The position numbers and the translations under genes are program-made. Positions 19,083 through 30,418 of a DNA stretch of 64,000 nucleotides are shown one piece after another. Positions within the stretch are counted from its first letter, which is position 1, and the number at the start of each line of letters is the position of its first letter. Source of the stretch: Fomitopsis serialis. Lineage: Eukaryota; Basidiomycota; Agaricomycetes; Polyporales; Fomitopsidaceae. The notes beneath the pieces are model-generated. The model was not told the DNA's origin, did not search any database, and saw only the letters and a list, made by a program, of their open reading frames with translations. The stretch spans positions 124,001-188,000 of the forward strand of contig NW_025954961.1 in NCBI RefSeq assembly GCF_022376445.1, read 5' to 3'.

Positions 19083-22000
19083 CCGACCTATGACGCCTAC
19101 GAAATTGCTGAGACCTCCATTCATTTTGATGTTCCGCAAACAGCAGAGATACTCCATCTTCATCTTGACCTTTACACTGGCTTCGGAGAGAAGTCCTACC
19201 GCAGTCGTGTTTCTGAAGGTTGGAGAGGATGCTTCGCACTGCATGAATGTCCCACGAAACAAGCGCTCATGGGGCTTGGGGCTACCATGTGCAGCCACTG
19301 CTACTATCATTGCCCAGGCCGACATTCATCTTACCAGACACACGGCTAGTGTCTAGATCAACAAAAGGTCAACCTGAGGGTTATTAAACGGTACGTCAAG
19401 TGCATCACTAACAACTCACCTCCAGTCGAGATAATGCTAGTGAGCGCAACACACCGCAAAGCACTCATCAATTCGATTTCTTCTTTCGCGCGAAAAAAAA
19501 TTCGAGAGATGATCTCGTTGCTGGTAAGTCCCAAGCCAGGGGAGTGACACGTACGGCGTCGAATGTGAACTGAAAAGGCGTCAGTAGTCTGTGGTCCTCG
19601 ATAAATGGCATGGATTCATACTTGTCCTGAACGGTCCCGTTTCGGAGGCGAAAACCGTGGACCACCTTCGTCGCTAGCGAAGCCCTTTCCATTGCCGAAA
19701 TTGCTGAGTATTGGCAACGAACATCCTTCCTTCCGACTCATCAGCTAGGCGCGTACGTGCAGTATGCGACCGCGACGATCGTGTCTGCCATCTGCCAAAT
19801 ACACAATGATCAATCTGTCTACAGTGAATTGGAGCGATCGGATGAAGGAATAGCTTGCCTCGTGCAGATGTTGTCTCTTGATGTCGGACGGCTCATGTTC
19901 GCAGTCCCCAGAGGTGGGCGGAAAATGTCCACTGTAGGGCCGTTCAGGAGGGGGCGAAATCAGACAGCCTCGACGTCCCGCTAGCATAGGCCAACTTACC
20001 GATCGCGAGGTGTTTATCATATTATATATCTGCGTATCATCGTTCGCTGCGCGGTGGCTTCACTACGTTCCGAGTGTGCCCCATCACCGAGCGGGTATGG
20101 CCCATGATCTGAGAACGGCAGTGCTGTGGCGATGTCCTGCGATCATGATGTAGATATATACCATATCATGCATGATACAGACTCAATGCAAGTAAGCTCG
20201 CAGTGATCATTGATCAAATCCACCAGTAAATTCACGGGTACTAACCGACGTCCTTATTCAATGAACTCGACTTGTGATCAACGGGTGGCTGCCAGTGCGG
20301 CACAGTGCAAGAGCAGAAGGTTTGCACTTCAAGTTCGCTGTTTGGTGCGTTGATCGCCTTGTCCAATGGTGAACACGGTGATCATAGGATGGGTTCGAGA
20401 TAACGAATCTGCTCATATCGTTGGTATGAATGGTCGCCGGAATGAAGGCGAGAGCGATCTGGACATGCTTCCAAGACGATACTGGAACAATACTGTCAAT
20501 AGAACGCCGAAGCGAACAGAGAAATGAACAGGATGGGCGATACGAACACACCATACAGTTGTCTCGTTCAGCAGACACAAGACTAAGAGCGCCGCGGGAC
20601 CGATGCGATGTACATGCACGAAATTCATGTCATGGAATCTGACCAGTCGACGGCCCCTGGGTCACCCGCACAAAGGGGTTGTATTTGTGGACGAACGCCT
20701 GCAAGCGTTTTAGTCGTGGGGGCGGGTCGGGTCGGCGCGCCAGAAGGATTCATTGTGACTCACTTCTACTTATGAGTGGGAGCAAGTCTTCTGCGTCTCG
20801 AAGCAGGCGGTGCTCAGAGACTTCACGTTCGGTTTAAAGACCACCAGCGGGACAGGCACTACAAATCACTGACCATGTGGCCCGTATTAGCGACTTTGCC
20901 CGCGACGGCACGACGAGCAAACTGCATTTCCCCTGCTCGGAGTCAATAATCAGTTGTAGCCTAATGGAAATGCCAGAACGCGACGACTCACCCGCACCCA
21001 CCGATCGACTTCGAAGTGGTGGTGTCTCGCTTGGTTTTGTCAGAACTATACCTCGGATATTCTTACCGTCGCTGCGGTGCATGAGGACCGGGAGGAAGCC
21101 TCGCGGCTGCAACAACACGCCCGCCCGACTCAGGATGGCTGCTATCTTCAGTCTTGACGTCCTAGCCGGTGCCGAGTGAGCGAACCGCGCGGTTCCGAGG
21201 CTCTCTATACATCGACATGGCCGCACTCCCCCGAGATGTTTCGAAGCGCACGTATTAACCGGCTGTTACGCAGCATCAGTCAATTGATTCTATATGTAAA
21301 TACGAGTTCACTCGTGCCCCCAGAACGCACGGATACACATCCGACATCCAGGGATACAAACACAACGTCAAAACGGACACGACCACAGCGCCTCCGTGGA
21401 GGACTGACTGCTTCATTGGTACTCAGTGATAGCAATGCACGGACATGCTGGACAGCGAGGCACAAACGACTGCACCGCCCAAGTGGCCAGGAGCCACACG
21501 CCGATGGCAGGCACGACGATGACCCTCCCCTTCGAAGAATGACAGGAAATGTATCACGGTATGGTTCAACTACTCACCCTGATCCACGTCTCGAAATTTT
21601 CTAGACTGGGTAGAGACGAAGCCACCCGTCACACGTAGACCACCGCAGTGGGCTGTTCTCGAATCAACCGTGCGCAAGCAATTTGGCCGCGCCAGATCAG
21701 CGAGTTCTCTGAAGTGGAGCCCACAAGACGGACGAACATGACTACATGAACGAAACGGTCAGCAATGGAATGCTTGAACAGCCAATGCCACCCACATACC
21801 CAGGCCACACGTACGATCCGCTTGGCCCACCTTGCCACGCAGTGACACCAAAAATCCTGTGCTATTCGACATCACAGCCCATTACAAAGGGTCTCGCCGC
21901 AAAGGAACGAAACATCTCAAGGTGGAACACACACCGCCATTCGTGACAAGACGAGGGATTCCTTTTCATTTCACTTCGACAAAAGAGCCCACTACGCTAC

Positions 22001-22217
22001 CTGACGTCCGGCTCTACGGCAGATCGTCTGGGATCACGAGAAAAAGTAGAGATGACGGGAAAATAGAAGAATGGAATAATGGATGTGCGACGACAGTGTA
22101 TGGTGCGAGGATATGATACGATGACAATGCAAGGTGGCGACATTAAAGCAGGGGACACAAGCTACCCGGACAAAAGGATGGCGAGACGACCCAAGCGCGG
22201 ACAGGGGTACGAGGTGC
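19083..22217. other. gene-poor interval of about 3.1 kb
   Basis: No recognisable protein family. On the minus strand a short hydrophobic stretch near 21520-21430 (VIVVPAIGVWLLATWAVQSF) and one near 20600-20450 resemble membrane segments. They could be remains of, or exons in, a multi-pass membrane protein, but I could not join them into a gene. AT-rich palindromic words occur near 20140-20180. No transposon ends were seen. Confidence 0.4.
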
Positions 22218-23140
22218 CTACTCCTCAGCGGCAGCCTCATCCTCCTTGTCGCCGGGCTTGTCTAAAGCGATAGTCAGCTCCGCAGCCTTCCGTTGGCATG
22301 ATCACGACGTACCAGACTCCTGCATATCCGAAGTCCAGAGCGTGAGGTTGTCACGGAGCAGCTGCATGATGAGCGTCGAATCCTTGTAGCTCTCCTCGGA
22401 GAGGGTGTCGAGCTCAGCGATTGCGTCATCGAACGCTTGCTTCGCGAGATGGCACGCGCGGTCGGGGGAGTTGAGGATCTCGTAGTAGAATACGGAGAAG
22501 TTAAGGGCAAGACCGAGGCGGATGGGGTGCGTGGGCGGGAGCTCGGTCACAGCAACGTCAGACGCAGCCTTGTAGGCCTCGAGGGACTTGTCCGCAGAGT
22601 CCTTGCGCTTGTCGCCAGTGGCGAACTCGGCAAGGTAACGGTGGTAGTCACCCATCCTGATGAACTCTATCAGGATCACGTGAGGAGCACCGGAAATGGA
22701 ATGCGCACATCTTGTGGTAGAAGACCTTCGACTCGCCAGACGCGGCTGAGGGGATAAGGTGCTTGTCCAGGACATCGAGGATGTCCTCGCAGATCTTGGC
22801 GAGCTCGCTCTCAATCTTCTCCCGGTAGCCCTTGATCATCTGGACCTGGGCCTCGTTACCCTTGGACTCCTCCTTCTGTTCGATGGAGGAGACAATACGC
22901 CATGATGCGCGGCGGCACCAATGACGTTCTTGTAGGCACGGAGAGGAGGTTGCGCTCCTCGACGGTGAGCTCCTGGTCTGAAGACGCGACGCGCTTCATG
23001 TTCTCACCATCTCTGCGGGGTCGCGTCGTGTCACACGATGTCACGGTGCTGCGGAGACGCGACCACTCACCCTCATAGCGCTCCGCCTGCTCAGCGAGCT
23101 TGGCAAGGTAGACAGAATCTTCACGCGACTGAGTAGCCAT
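22218..23140 (-). CDS. 14-3-3 protein, with three one-base gaps in exon 2
   Basis: Phosphoserine/phosphothreonine-binding adaptor, acting as a dimer in cytosol and nucleus. Exons: 23140-23071, 23012-22709, 22656-22313 and 22261-22218. The protein starts [20 protein letters not shown]. It contains [11 protein letters not shown], then [40 protein letters not shown], and the family signature [20 protein letters not shown]. It ends in an acidic tail ([10 protein letters not shown]). Family length is reached: 762 nt plus three missing bases gives 254 residues. The missing bases are near 23005 (in EMVENMKR), 22947 (in LSVAYKNV) and 22927 (in IGARRASW). Taken literally the frame hits a stop soon after the second intron boundary. 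The three losses together equal one codon, so the C-terminal half is again in frame. As 14-3-3 is essential in most fungi, sequencing error is more likely than a pseudogene. Confidence 0.92.
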
Positions 23141-24265
23141 CTGGCGAGGAAAGGGGGTCAGTGGCGAGGAAAGACGCGTCAGACGCGTCGCGACTCACTG
23201 CGACAGATCAAAGGTGCGGTGGGTTATAAGTTGAAGGCTGCGGAAGGTGACAGGCCGGGGTGAGCACAACGCGGCGGGGAACGCGGACGGGCACGTACGT
23301 GATGGGGAGAGGTGAGGAGGAGGGTGTGCAGGTTGAAGATGAAAAGGCGGGTCTCGGCAATAAATGGGAAATCCCAAAGTGGCCAGGGCAAAGGGTTGTG
23401 GGCAGAGGGTATGCACGTGACTTCCCACGCCAGCGCCTTATCCGGCAGCCTTTGTCGCGACCACAGCCGCCGGCCGGGCTCCTGCCTCTTCTGGCAGCCC
23501 GCTCGGGCGGCTGGGGCTCGCGAACGCCGCTCCATTGTCCGCGCTGCGGTCTTAGGCGGCGGCATGGCAACCGCTGCACGACGCACGCGAGTGCGCGCAC
23601 GGACCTCGCTCTCCACACGCGAGGTGGTGCAGCGACCGCCATGTTGGCCGTCGCGGTGACGGGGTGGCGCGGTGCGGACGGGGGAAGTGATGGAGTCTCA
23701 CCACGCCCGCGCTCCATCGATGCATCACCGCTGCGAAAAACACTCAACGCAGCTTCTCGAGTCGGATGCCCTGTATCGCCTCGTCGCCTGACTGGCATCA
23801 GAATCATATCAGACTCACGGAAGGCCTCAGCTATCTCGGCTCAAAGGGCATACTGAACGCCTTCAGATCAACTCTTATGTACAGGCACATCTCACTGTCA
23901 TTCGCCCTTGGTCCCAAGCCTCAGCCGGCTCCTTGCGGGGATGTCTCACAGTGACAGGGGGCGCTTGGACTCTGTGGCTCAATGAATGGACCCAACGCTC
24001 CTTCGCCCACTGCTACGTCAGCCCGTCTGCCAATGACAGGCGCCGTTACCTGAATGAACGGGAGACTGCGACAGCTGCGCCGTTATAGCTATCCACTGAG
24101 GCCCAAACCCTCCGACCAGGACTCCTCTAGTCGGGAGCAGTCACTGCCAGCTTCATGATACACTTCTTGTCCGTAACTGTCATCCTGTGAGGTCAGACAG
24201 CATCGCGCGGAACGCGCAACATCTGTACGACTGTCCCAAATCACCGCCCTTGCCCACCGAAGCTT
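23141..24265. other. 14-3-3 upstream region, no gene seen
   Basis: GC-rich between 23400 and 23700. Frames of up to 199 codons occur on both strands here but overlap each other and are Arg/Pro/Ala-biased, so none is credible. Probably the 14-3-3 promoter and leader, then the 3' end of the peptidase gene. Confidence 0.45.
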
Positions 24266-26201
24266 TCACTTGCGACTCGAGCTCGATGGCTCCCATCCGG
24301 CGAGCCACTCTTTCATCGACGCCAGACCTTGTGCCTGAACCGCCGCGACCGTCTCATCAACGCCCGCGTTCGCCGTCAGGAGATCCGAGCAGTGGTACCC
24401 ATTGCCCTCCGCAATGGGCTGCCACGATGTGCTCTGGAAGTTCGTCCCGTCTGCGGACTTGGTTGCCTCGCGCCACGGATCACCTACGAGCGGAGAAGGT
24501 AGAAGCCAGTCAGCCCCGAACCCAGGGCAGGAACGGAGATGGATGATACGTACGTTGACCGTTGGCGAAGAAGAGATTGGTGACGTTCGCGAACCACCCA
24601 TCATACGCTGTGTTCGTAGCGGTGACATTCGGAGCCACTGGCCCGTTGGGGAACTGCTCAGGGAAGTAGTATGTGCATTGCCGCTGAATGAATTGCCTCA
24701 ACGTTCCATCACGGCGAATTTAACATGGGATCGGGAACGTACCTCGTCAGAACTTGGCTGCACAAGTCGAGTGACGATGGTCGGCCAATCAGCGGGAGCG
24801 CCATCCTGGAAGAAGCCGACTTCGTTGCACCTGCGCACGCAGACATGTCTTAATCAGTTCTACGAAGCTTCGCTACATGGACAGAAGCATACACAATCCA
24901 CTCCCACGATCGTCCTGAATCGTCAACCGCAATGCTGGTGTAGTAGGACTGCGTCGGATCGTAGGACCCCAAGCACGTCACCGCGTCGGTATCACCGCAA
25001 ACTGTACAAATGCGTCATCAATTTAGTTGGACATCCAATAGCAGACACACTCACTCAGCGCGTAATACGTCGTCGCCCAGTACGTCCCCCAAGCGTTCAG
25101 CGCATGCTCAAGGCCCCATCCCTCAGGTCCTGCGTTCACACCATCCTTTACCTCCAGCGCGTCGCAGAACTGGAAGAACTGCTGATCCGGGCCTTCGTCG
25201 GGTTGCAGCGACTGCCAGTCCCACAAGTTGTTCCGCAGGGCACCGGCGAAGTCGTCGAGGTGCGTGAGCTCGGTCATATTGAAGAGCTCCTTGATGTTGT
25301 CGATCGCCTGGGTGTCGCTGCCGTTGAACGTCGTGTCGATATAGGCGATAACGGCTTCGACGTCGGCGGAACAGTTGGTCGGCATGTATTGGCGAATGGG
25401 ATCAAAGTACCCCCAGTAGTCGCTGCGTAGCCAGCTCAATGAGCGCAAAACCTTCAGACAGAAAATAATGACATACACTATGCTCTCGATGACCGCGGAC
25501 GACGCATACCCGGCTTGAATACACCCGGCTTGTTGACCATCGTCCAGCTCGTCAGCGCGCCAGAGTAGCTGCCGCCGACCAAGATCCACGGGGCCTCGCC
25601 AGGCTTCACGCTATCCCCACCAGGCATCGGGAGGTCGACATTGTAGGCGAAGTACACCAAGTCGTCGATCGCCTGCTGGATCGTGTGCAGCTGGAGGGAC
25701 TCGACAGAGAGGTTGTTGTACGGGTTGGAGTCGCCATAGAACCGGTGCTCAACCACGACGGCCGCAGCGCTCTGCTGCTGGGCGATCTGGCCATTGATAG
25801 TCGAGTTCGTGAGGTAGCCGTAGTACCCTTCGAACCATGTCAGCCAGCCAGCACGCGGTAGGAGACGCTCGACCGCTCACCGTCCGCGTTCACCTCGCCA
25901 GGCGTGAACAAGACGATCGCCCCGCCCTCCTCGTAGAACTCCCATGTGTGCCAGTACCGCTGCACGAACGTCCCCTTGCTCGGGTCGTTATGGTCGATCA
26001 GCTGGTTAAAGTAGTAGGTCGTGTTGTACGGAGGCAGCGCCGTGCCATCGCGACTCGTCACCGCGCCCCCGCGACTGCTGGGGGCACCGGGACCACCGGG
26101 CGGGGCGCTATGTTCGCGTGGGCTCGCCCGTCGGGGAGGCGTGCGTGCGCGACGGAGGCGAGGAAGCATGCAAAGACGCCGGCAATCCAGGGGGACACCA
26201 T
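24266..26201 (-). CDS. secreted S28-family serine carboxypeptidase (Pro-X type)
   Basis: Secreted or vacuolar/lysosomal-type peptidase of MEROPS family S28, which cleaves next to proline. MVSPWIAGVFACFLASVAHA at the start is a signal peptide. Conserved blocks: YYFNQLIDHNDPSKGTFVQR, EHRFYGDSNPYNNLS, and the nucleophile motif GGSYSGAL near 25570. Then come YFDPIRQYMP, NNLWDWQSLQP, NGQRDPWREA with the catalytic Asp, and GYHCSDLLTANAG with the catalytic His near 24400. About eight exons: introns near 26145-26100 side excluded, real ones follow ADG, ESIV, YYAL, WIV, SSDE and NGQ. Two one-base breaks relative to the family occur, near 26095 (before VTSRDGTALPP) and near 25517 (in GVFQAGYASS). All three catalytic residues are present. 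The start is the only ATG giving a signal peptide. Confidence 0.9.
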
Positions 26202-27268
26202 CCTGCCAGTGACCGACGCGAGACGACTCAGGCCGGGAGAGCTGAGGGTGAGTGTATCCGGCTGGGAAGCACAGTCCCGTCCAAGCGTGATGTACGTTAT
26301 AAATATTTGCTGAAGGCTGACGCGAGCTGTACTTCCGTCCGAGCGCACGTTATACGGGTCCGAGACAAACATAGACATGCTTCTGTGTCCCTCGATCCCA
26401 CGTCGCGACGGGATCGCCTCGCACGACCTCGACACACGGCATGTGCATCCCGTTATCGCTGGGTCCCTGCGAGACGGCGCCGGGGAAGGGACTTTTTGCA
26501 GTGATAGCTACAGTGGCCGGCATGCGGTCGGACGTCGAAGACGGCGGCAACAGATCATTGGATGGCGTTTTCGTCGCTCTGTCAGCCGATAGCACGCAGG
26601 ATACGCTCGACCGAACAGCACCCGGCATAGCAGAAGGTCATTTTTCCAGCATTCGAGAGCAAACGCCATAGCCAAGAGCGAGGACGATGGGGGCGGAAGA
26701 GCGCATCAGAACTTGCCACAATATTATGTCAATGTCCCGATCACGCTCACAGTCTGGCGTCAATACACACGTGGTTATCGACCGCTCACCGCATTCCCTT
26801 GTCAAAGTGGTCTTCAAATTTCAATCTGGACACTATGCAGCATGTGGCCCTAGAGAACGCACAACCGCCCATCATCACCGATTCGAACGATTCTCCATCC
26901 CTGATGTGTCCAGCTGTACATCAAGCACCAAAACAGCACATCGCTGGACTCGAATGCTGAGGACATGGATCGTGTGTCAGGACGGTGGCAAGGTGAGCAG
27001 ACGGGGTGGGTCATATAGGATGTGACATCCAGGCCAAAAGTCCAATAGTGGGAGGGACCTCCACACACTCTAAGGTACGGCCACCTAGCATGTCCACAGG
27101 CTCGTCGCAGCGCACACGCGCACGCTAGCGCCGCGCGCACTGAAGCGATCCTGTTACAGGGCCGCCTAGATCACTATCTCCGCTTAATACCAACGGAGCC
27201 TTGATCGGGCTACACAACCGTCCACATCAGCCCAATCACCGCGGAGCCGCACAGTCAAAAGGGACTCA
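26202..27268. other. intergenic, no gene seen
   Basis: This holds the upstream region of the peptidase gene and the 3' flank of the first P450. Short overlapping frames only, no recognisable motif. Confidence 0.45.
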
Positions 27269-29321
27269 CTACAACGTCAGCGCCGTGCGACACCTCAGCA
27301 GCCTCTTCTTGCGCTGCTCGAACGTCTCCCCCGCGAACTGCGGCTCCTCGAGAACGTCCACGCGGAAGTGCTTGATCATGTACGTCAGGATCGCGACGCC
27401 CTCCGTCTCCGAGAACCGCCGCCCGAGGCACGACCGCGGGCCCGCGCTGAACGGCAGGAACGCATCGCGCGGCCAGTCGCCGAGGAAGCGCGAGGGGTTG
27501 AAGGTGTGTGGGTCCTTCCAATACCGCGCTGCATGTCGATGGACGAATGAACGGGGTAACACATCGAGAGCGCGAGGCCACGTACAGTTGTAATGCAAGC
27601 CAGGCGTGTGGATCATGATGGCGGTGCCCTTGGGGCACGGTACCGTCAGCTTCTCGCCCGCCATGTTCTGAGTGGGGAGAGTCGTGTCTTCTTCTGCGTG
27701 CTTCGGGATGTTGATGACCTGTCGTAGTGCTGAGCATTTGCCGCGCTACATTATCCAGAAATACGCACTGGCGGGAACATCCTCATCGTCTCTTGCAAAA
27801 CAGCCAGCACGTATGACAGCTTGCCCATATCTTCGTATGCCTGCCCCATGGAATAGGTTGAACTATGCGGAGGCCAGCGAACAGTCGGAAGACTTACGGG
27901 AAGCTTTCCATCTGTGGCGACGCTCATGATATGTTGGTACAGCTTCTCTTGCTCGTCTTGGTACAAAGCCAGCATGACGAAGGTGAATGCGAGAGTGTGC
28001 GCAGTGGTCTGACAATGTATCCAATGTTAGGTTTTCCGTCTGTCGAACACATTGCGAGCGTGGCGCACCTCATGTCCAGCTATCAAGTAGATGAAGATGT
28101 TCCCCATGAGCTCGCCATCGCTCAACTTCGCCGATCCCTCGCTCTCCTCTTCGTTCGCGTCAAGCAAGCTGCTGAACAGGTCGTAACGCTCTTCCTTGTT
28201 CTCCGAGTCCTTCCTTCTGTCAATCATGTCTCGCATGTAGTGCTGCAGGCGATCGTGTCAGCGCCGATCTGAACGGCAATGCACGTAACATGCTCGTACC
28301 TCAAGGTCCACATATGCCGTCCAGAAGTTGTGTAGGCGCTTCGCAGGACCGAGCTTCAATAACCACTCGGGCACGAAGAGCTTCAGGCGGAGGTCCGTCG
28401 ACACTATATGCAGTGCATCCTGCGAAAATCCTGCCCTCAATTCTCGGCGACGGAGACAGCCCGACATCTAGCTGGACACACCTTGAAGGTGAAGTGATAT
28501 CCTTCCGGTACATTCAGGTCCTCAAACCAGCTCATCCGCTTGCCGAAACCGGCCACGCCGATCACGAACAGCGCGATCGGCACTGTCAAGTCAACGACGT
28601 TCGGCACCGGGACCTCGCGCTTGCCCGCCCATACGACCTGGCTGAGCTCTTTGACGATGTGCATGGTCTCATCCCACACCAAGCGATTATTGCGCTCCGA
28701 GAAAGACGGCGCGGAGATCTTGCGGTGGCGCTTCCATTCGTCTCCCTCGGTCACGACGACGTTCGAGCCGTAGAACATGAGGATCTTGTACACCGCGAGA
28801 GGTTTCGTGAACTTCACACGGTCTGCCGTCACTTCCTGCGGCGAGCTCGCTGAGCGTCGGCATCAATGTGCACGGGCGCGGGCACATACCTTGATCGCCG
28901 TCGCGTCTGCGAGCATAAGGAGGCGACCCGGTGTCGGAAGCCATGACACCTGGGTTGCTGCGGTGAGCGGAATGATTGCGCAGCTTATGAGGGTATCACG
29001 CACCGACGACACAATGTCCGAATCGAACTCCTCAAAGTCGCGGTGCTTCCTCGTGAAGACGTTGAAGTAGCCCGCCGAGAAGTACGGTATGCGCGACTTG
29101 ACTGCGAGGCTGTCCGGGCCGAAGGCGTAGCGCAGGCCGGGGTAGTTCCTGATCGAGGGGACAAGGTTGCAGAACACGTAAGCTTCGCGAGAGCCGGGAG
29201 AAGCGGGGACGCGACGGGCGAGGACGTACCGAAGCGCATTAACTGCGGCTGTCCAGTCCATGACATACTTGACGGCCCAGAGGGCGGCGAGGGCGAGGGC
29301 GAGGGCGAGGTAGACGGCCAT
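27269..29321 (-). CDS. cytochrome P450 monooxygenase, tandem copy 1
   Basis: Membrane-anchored class II P450 of the ER. MAVYLALALALAALWAVKYV is the N-terminal anchor, encoded partly by a (GAGGGC)n-type hexanucleotide run. Key motifs: WKRHRKISAPSFSERNNRLV in the C-helix, AGHE/TT in the I-helix with an intron after AGHE, LQETMR as the ExxR motif, and the heme loop FSAGPRSCLGRRFSETEG near 27460-27410 with the axial Cys. About ten exons, all in frame; it ends LLRCRTALTL. The start at 29321 is preferred over the in-frame ATG at 29426 because it places the anchor at the N terminus and matches copy 2. Substrate is unknown and I do not assign a CYP family. It shares most of its intron positions and long identical blocks with the next gene, so the two are a tandem duplication. 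Confidence 0.93.
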
Positions 29322-30418
29322 GGCGGGTCGGACGACCTGCGTGCGTGCCCGGCGCTGGGAGGGGTGGGGGAGGGACGCGGGGTGATGGAACGGTTTTGAG
29401 AGGCTGGATGGCGCTCCGCTGCCCATGTCCGAGTCGGGAAAGGCCCCCTTCTGCGCGCCATGTCATGTGCGCGCCGTCCGTCGCCCGCCACTGGCAGCCA
29501 GCGCTCGGCTTTTGCACTATCAGCGGCGTCCGAGCGTGTCGACGTCCTGGCAGGGACAGGACCGTGCATTCCTCACCGGCCCTGGCTCGATACTGCTGTC
29601 CTCGGCCAAAAGCGACACCAAGCCCATGTGTCCGAAGCCCACACAAGTCGCCAGTGCCCCGGTTCATCGGGCAGAAGTGCGCGAAACAATCTACGCAGGA
29701 AGGGGCGTCCGGATCAGGTCCCTCCGCACTTAGTCTGCGGACCCTATGCTGGCTTGGGAATCACGTCGTCCGTGTGATACATTCGTAATGGCGGGAGCTT
29801 GCATGCATGGACGCTGACGTCTCCGTGTGGACGAGGCAGCCCCGAGACGTCGCGAACGACGAAGGACAAGAGGCGGATGCGCCGACGCCGCGTTCGCGTG
29901 GACGTCGCGGACGAGCCCGAGCACCGCGAGTCCCAACGTGCACCGATCGGCGAGCGCCCACACGTGGCTACCGATCTACACGCGGGTACTTCGGAGTCGG
30001 TCTTTTGAATTGAAGTGGTACAGGAATTGGCAATATGCTAGTACGTGGCACGGAAGCACGGAAGCATGGTACGAAACACTTGTGGCTACCATACCATATG
30101 TGCGTACACATCATGTGGCATTCGGCCTGGACTTGGAATCCATTCACTACCACTCCTACGAGGAGTTTGCTATGAGATCCATCTCTGTATCCGTGATAAA
30201 TACCGTTGCATAATAGTATGTGATAGGTATGTGATAGGTTACACCGTGACACCTCGTAAATACATTGACGTACATATTGCAGATCTGGTCCATTCCTGTG
30301 ACCGCGCCTTCACGACCTCACCATCATCTGCGCTTGAACACAAGCGGCGCCTTGACAGGACTGTCGGCCGCCACACGTCAGTACACTGCCGAGTATCACC
30401 CGAAGACACGAATACTCA
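29322..30418. other. intergenic between tandem P450s
   Basis: About 1.1 kb with the promoter of copy 1 and the 3' flank of copy 2. A short imperfect repeat of the word ACGGAAGCA occurs near 30050-30065. No gene seen. Confidence 0.45.

Noticed and set aside
20385..20400. GGGTTCGAG word resembling a tRNA B box
   Set aside because: No matching T-stem, acceptor stem or anticodon arm can be folded around it.
23208..23807. 199-codon minus-strand frame upstream of 14-3-3
   Set aside because: It overlaps several other frames in a GC-rich promoter region and is Arg/Pro-biased with no domain.
24402..25430. 342-codon plus-strand frame
   Set aside because: It runs antisense through the S28 peptidase exons, has no family resemblance, and follows from GC-rich codon bias of the real gene.
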